DNA from: Candidatus Bipolaricaulota bacterium
GTDB taxonomy: Bacteria; Bipolaricaulota; Bipolaricaulia; M55B111
Direction of reading: 5' to 3'
Assembly (NCBI GenBank): GCA_018334595.1
Contig: JAGXLQ010000082.1
Coordinates: 1 to 6,087, forward strand
Length of the DNA stretch: 6,087 nt
Below the pieces are notes generated by a model that was given only the letters and a program-made list of their open reading frames with translations, ran no database searches and was not told the DNA's origin. The first letter of the stretch is position 1. The number at the start of each line of letters is the position of its first letter. The position numbers and the translations under genes are program-made. Below, one piece after another: positions 5,819 to 6,087 of this stretch.

Positions 5819-6087
5819 GTTCCAGCTCGGCGTGAATCCAGCTTAACGCGGTCTCCAGACCCTCTCTGGCTTCAAGTTCTAATTCCTCCCTCACCTTTTC
5901 TAGGCCGGCCCGCTGGGAGTCCTTGTTCTCGTAGGTGTTCTCTAAGTCCGCCAGGTAGTCTCGCGCGTTGATTAGTTCGTCGGGGTGCCAGAGGGGTATG
6001 GGTGTGCTTTCCACGCTCTCGTTTATCTCGTGTATCAGGTGGTCCATTTTTGGGTCGTAGCTTATTCCTTGGACCGGCGTTCCGCTG
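5811..6087 (-). CDS. csaB: Probable polysaccharide pyruvyl transferase (CsaB-like), C-terminal part
   Basis: The frame is open to the window edge, so this is the 3' end (about 92 codons) of a longer gene; an internal Met at 6045-6047 is unlikely to be the start. The visible protein begins SGTPVQGISYDPKMDHLI, which resembles the conserved C-terminal motif of CsaB-type pyruvyl transferases (GxPv.GisYDPKvd.fl). The rest also fits that family's ending: a PLWHPDELINARDYLADLE segment followed by a long acidic helix with repeated charged residues (LEKVREELELEAREGLE). CsaB adds ketal-pyruvate to cell-wall polysaccharide, the ligand for SLH-domain S-layer proteins. If the call is right, a pyruvylated secondary wall polymer and SLH anchoring are expected. 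The stop overlaps the rsmH start by eight bases. Only the C-terminus is seen, so another GT-B-like transferase is possible. Confidence 0.6.
   Translation of the reverse strand, partial: SGTPVQGISYDPKMDHLIHEINESVESTPIPLWHPDELINARDYLADLENTYENKDSQRAGLEKVREELELEAREGLETALSWIHAELEHE

Overview
The window reads as chromosomal DNA of a bacterium. It carries part of the division and cell-wall (dcw) cluster: rsmH, ftsL and an ftsI/pbpB-type transpeptidase. Most predicted proteins are rich in Asp and Glu, and the M24 protein carries motifs I associate with haloarchaeal sequences, so a salt-adapted bacterium is a reasonable guess. The sequence alone does not fix the lineage.

Layout. The left end (about 1-650, + strand) is mobile-element debris. 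A reading frame of unknown N-terminal origin runs into a decayed IS30-type transposase, which can be followed through all three + frames to about base 646. Immediately after it, with a strong ribosome binding site, comes one intact gene (677-1852, +) for an M24 pita-bread-fold enzyme. That enzyme has lost three of the five usual metal ligands and looks creatinase-like rather than like a true prolidase. A stretch with no convincing gene (1853-2167) follows. After it comes the C-terminal part of a second, unrelated DDE (rve/integrase-core) transposase (2168-2773, +), open throughout but with no usable start codon and with its presumed catalytic Glu replaced by Ala.

The right half (2855-6087) is a tightly packed minus-strand operon. 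Read in its own direction it is: the 3' end of a probable polysaccharide pyruvyl transferase (CsaB-like, cut by the window edge), rsmH, ftsL, ftsI. The first three overlap by 8 and 4 bases and ftsI follows ftsL after 19 bases, so translation is probably coupled. RsmH methylates 16S rRNA at C1402. FtsL (membrane anchor and coiled coil) and FtsI (septal peptidoglycan transpeptidase) work together in the divisome. The murE/mraY/murD genes that usually follow ftsI are absent here; the operon runs into convergent transposase debris.

I see no tRNA, rRNA, CRISPR array or coherent new defence-type system. The points most worth checking are the metal-site losses in the M24 enzyme, a perfect 13-bp inverted repeat in the IS30 remnant that coincides with two non-consensus residues, and the start-less transposase frame.
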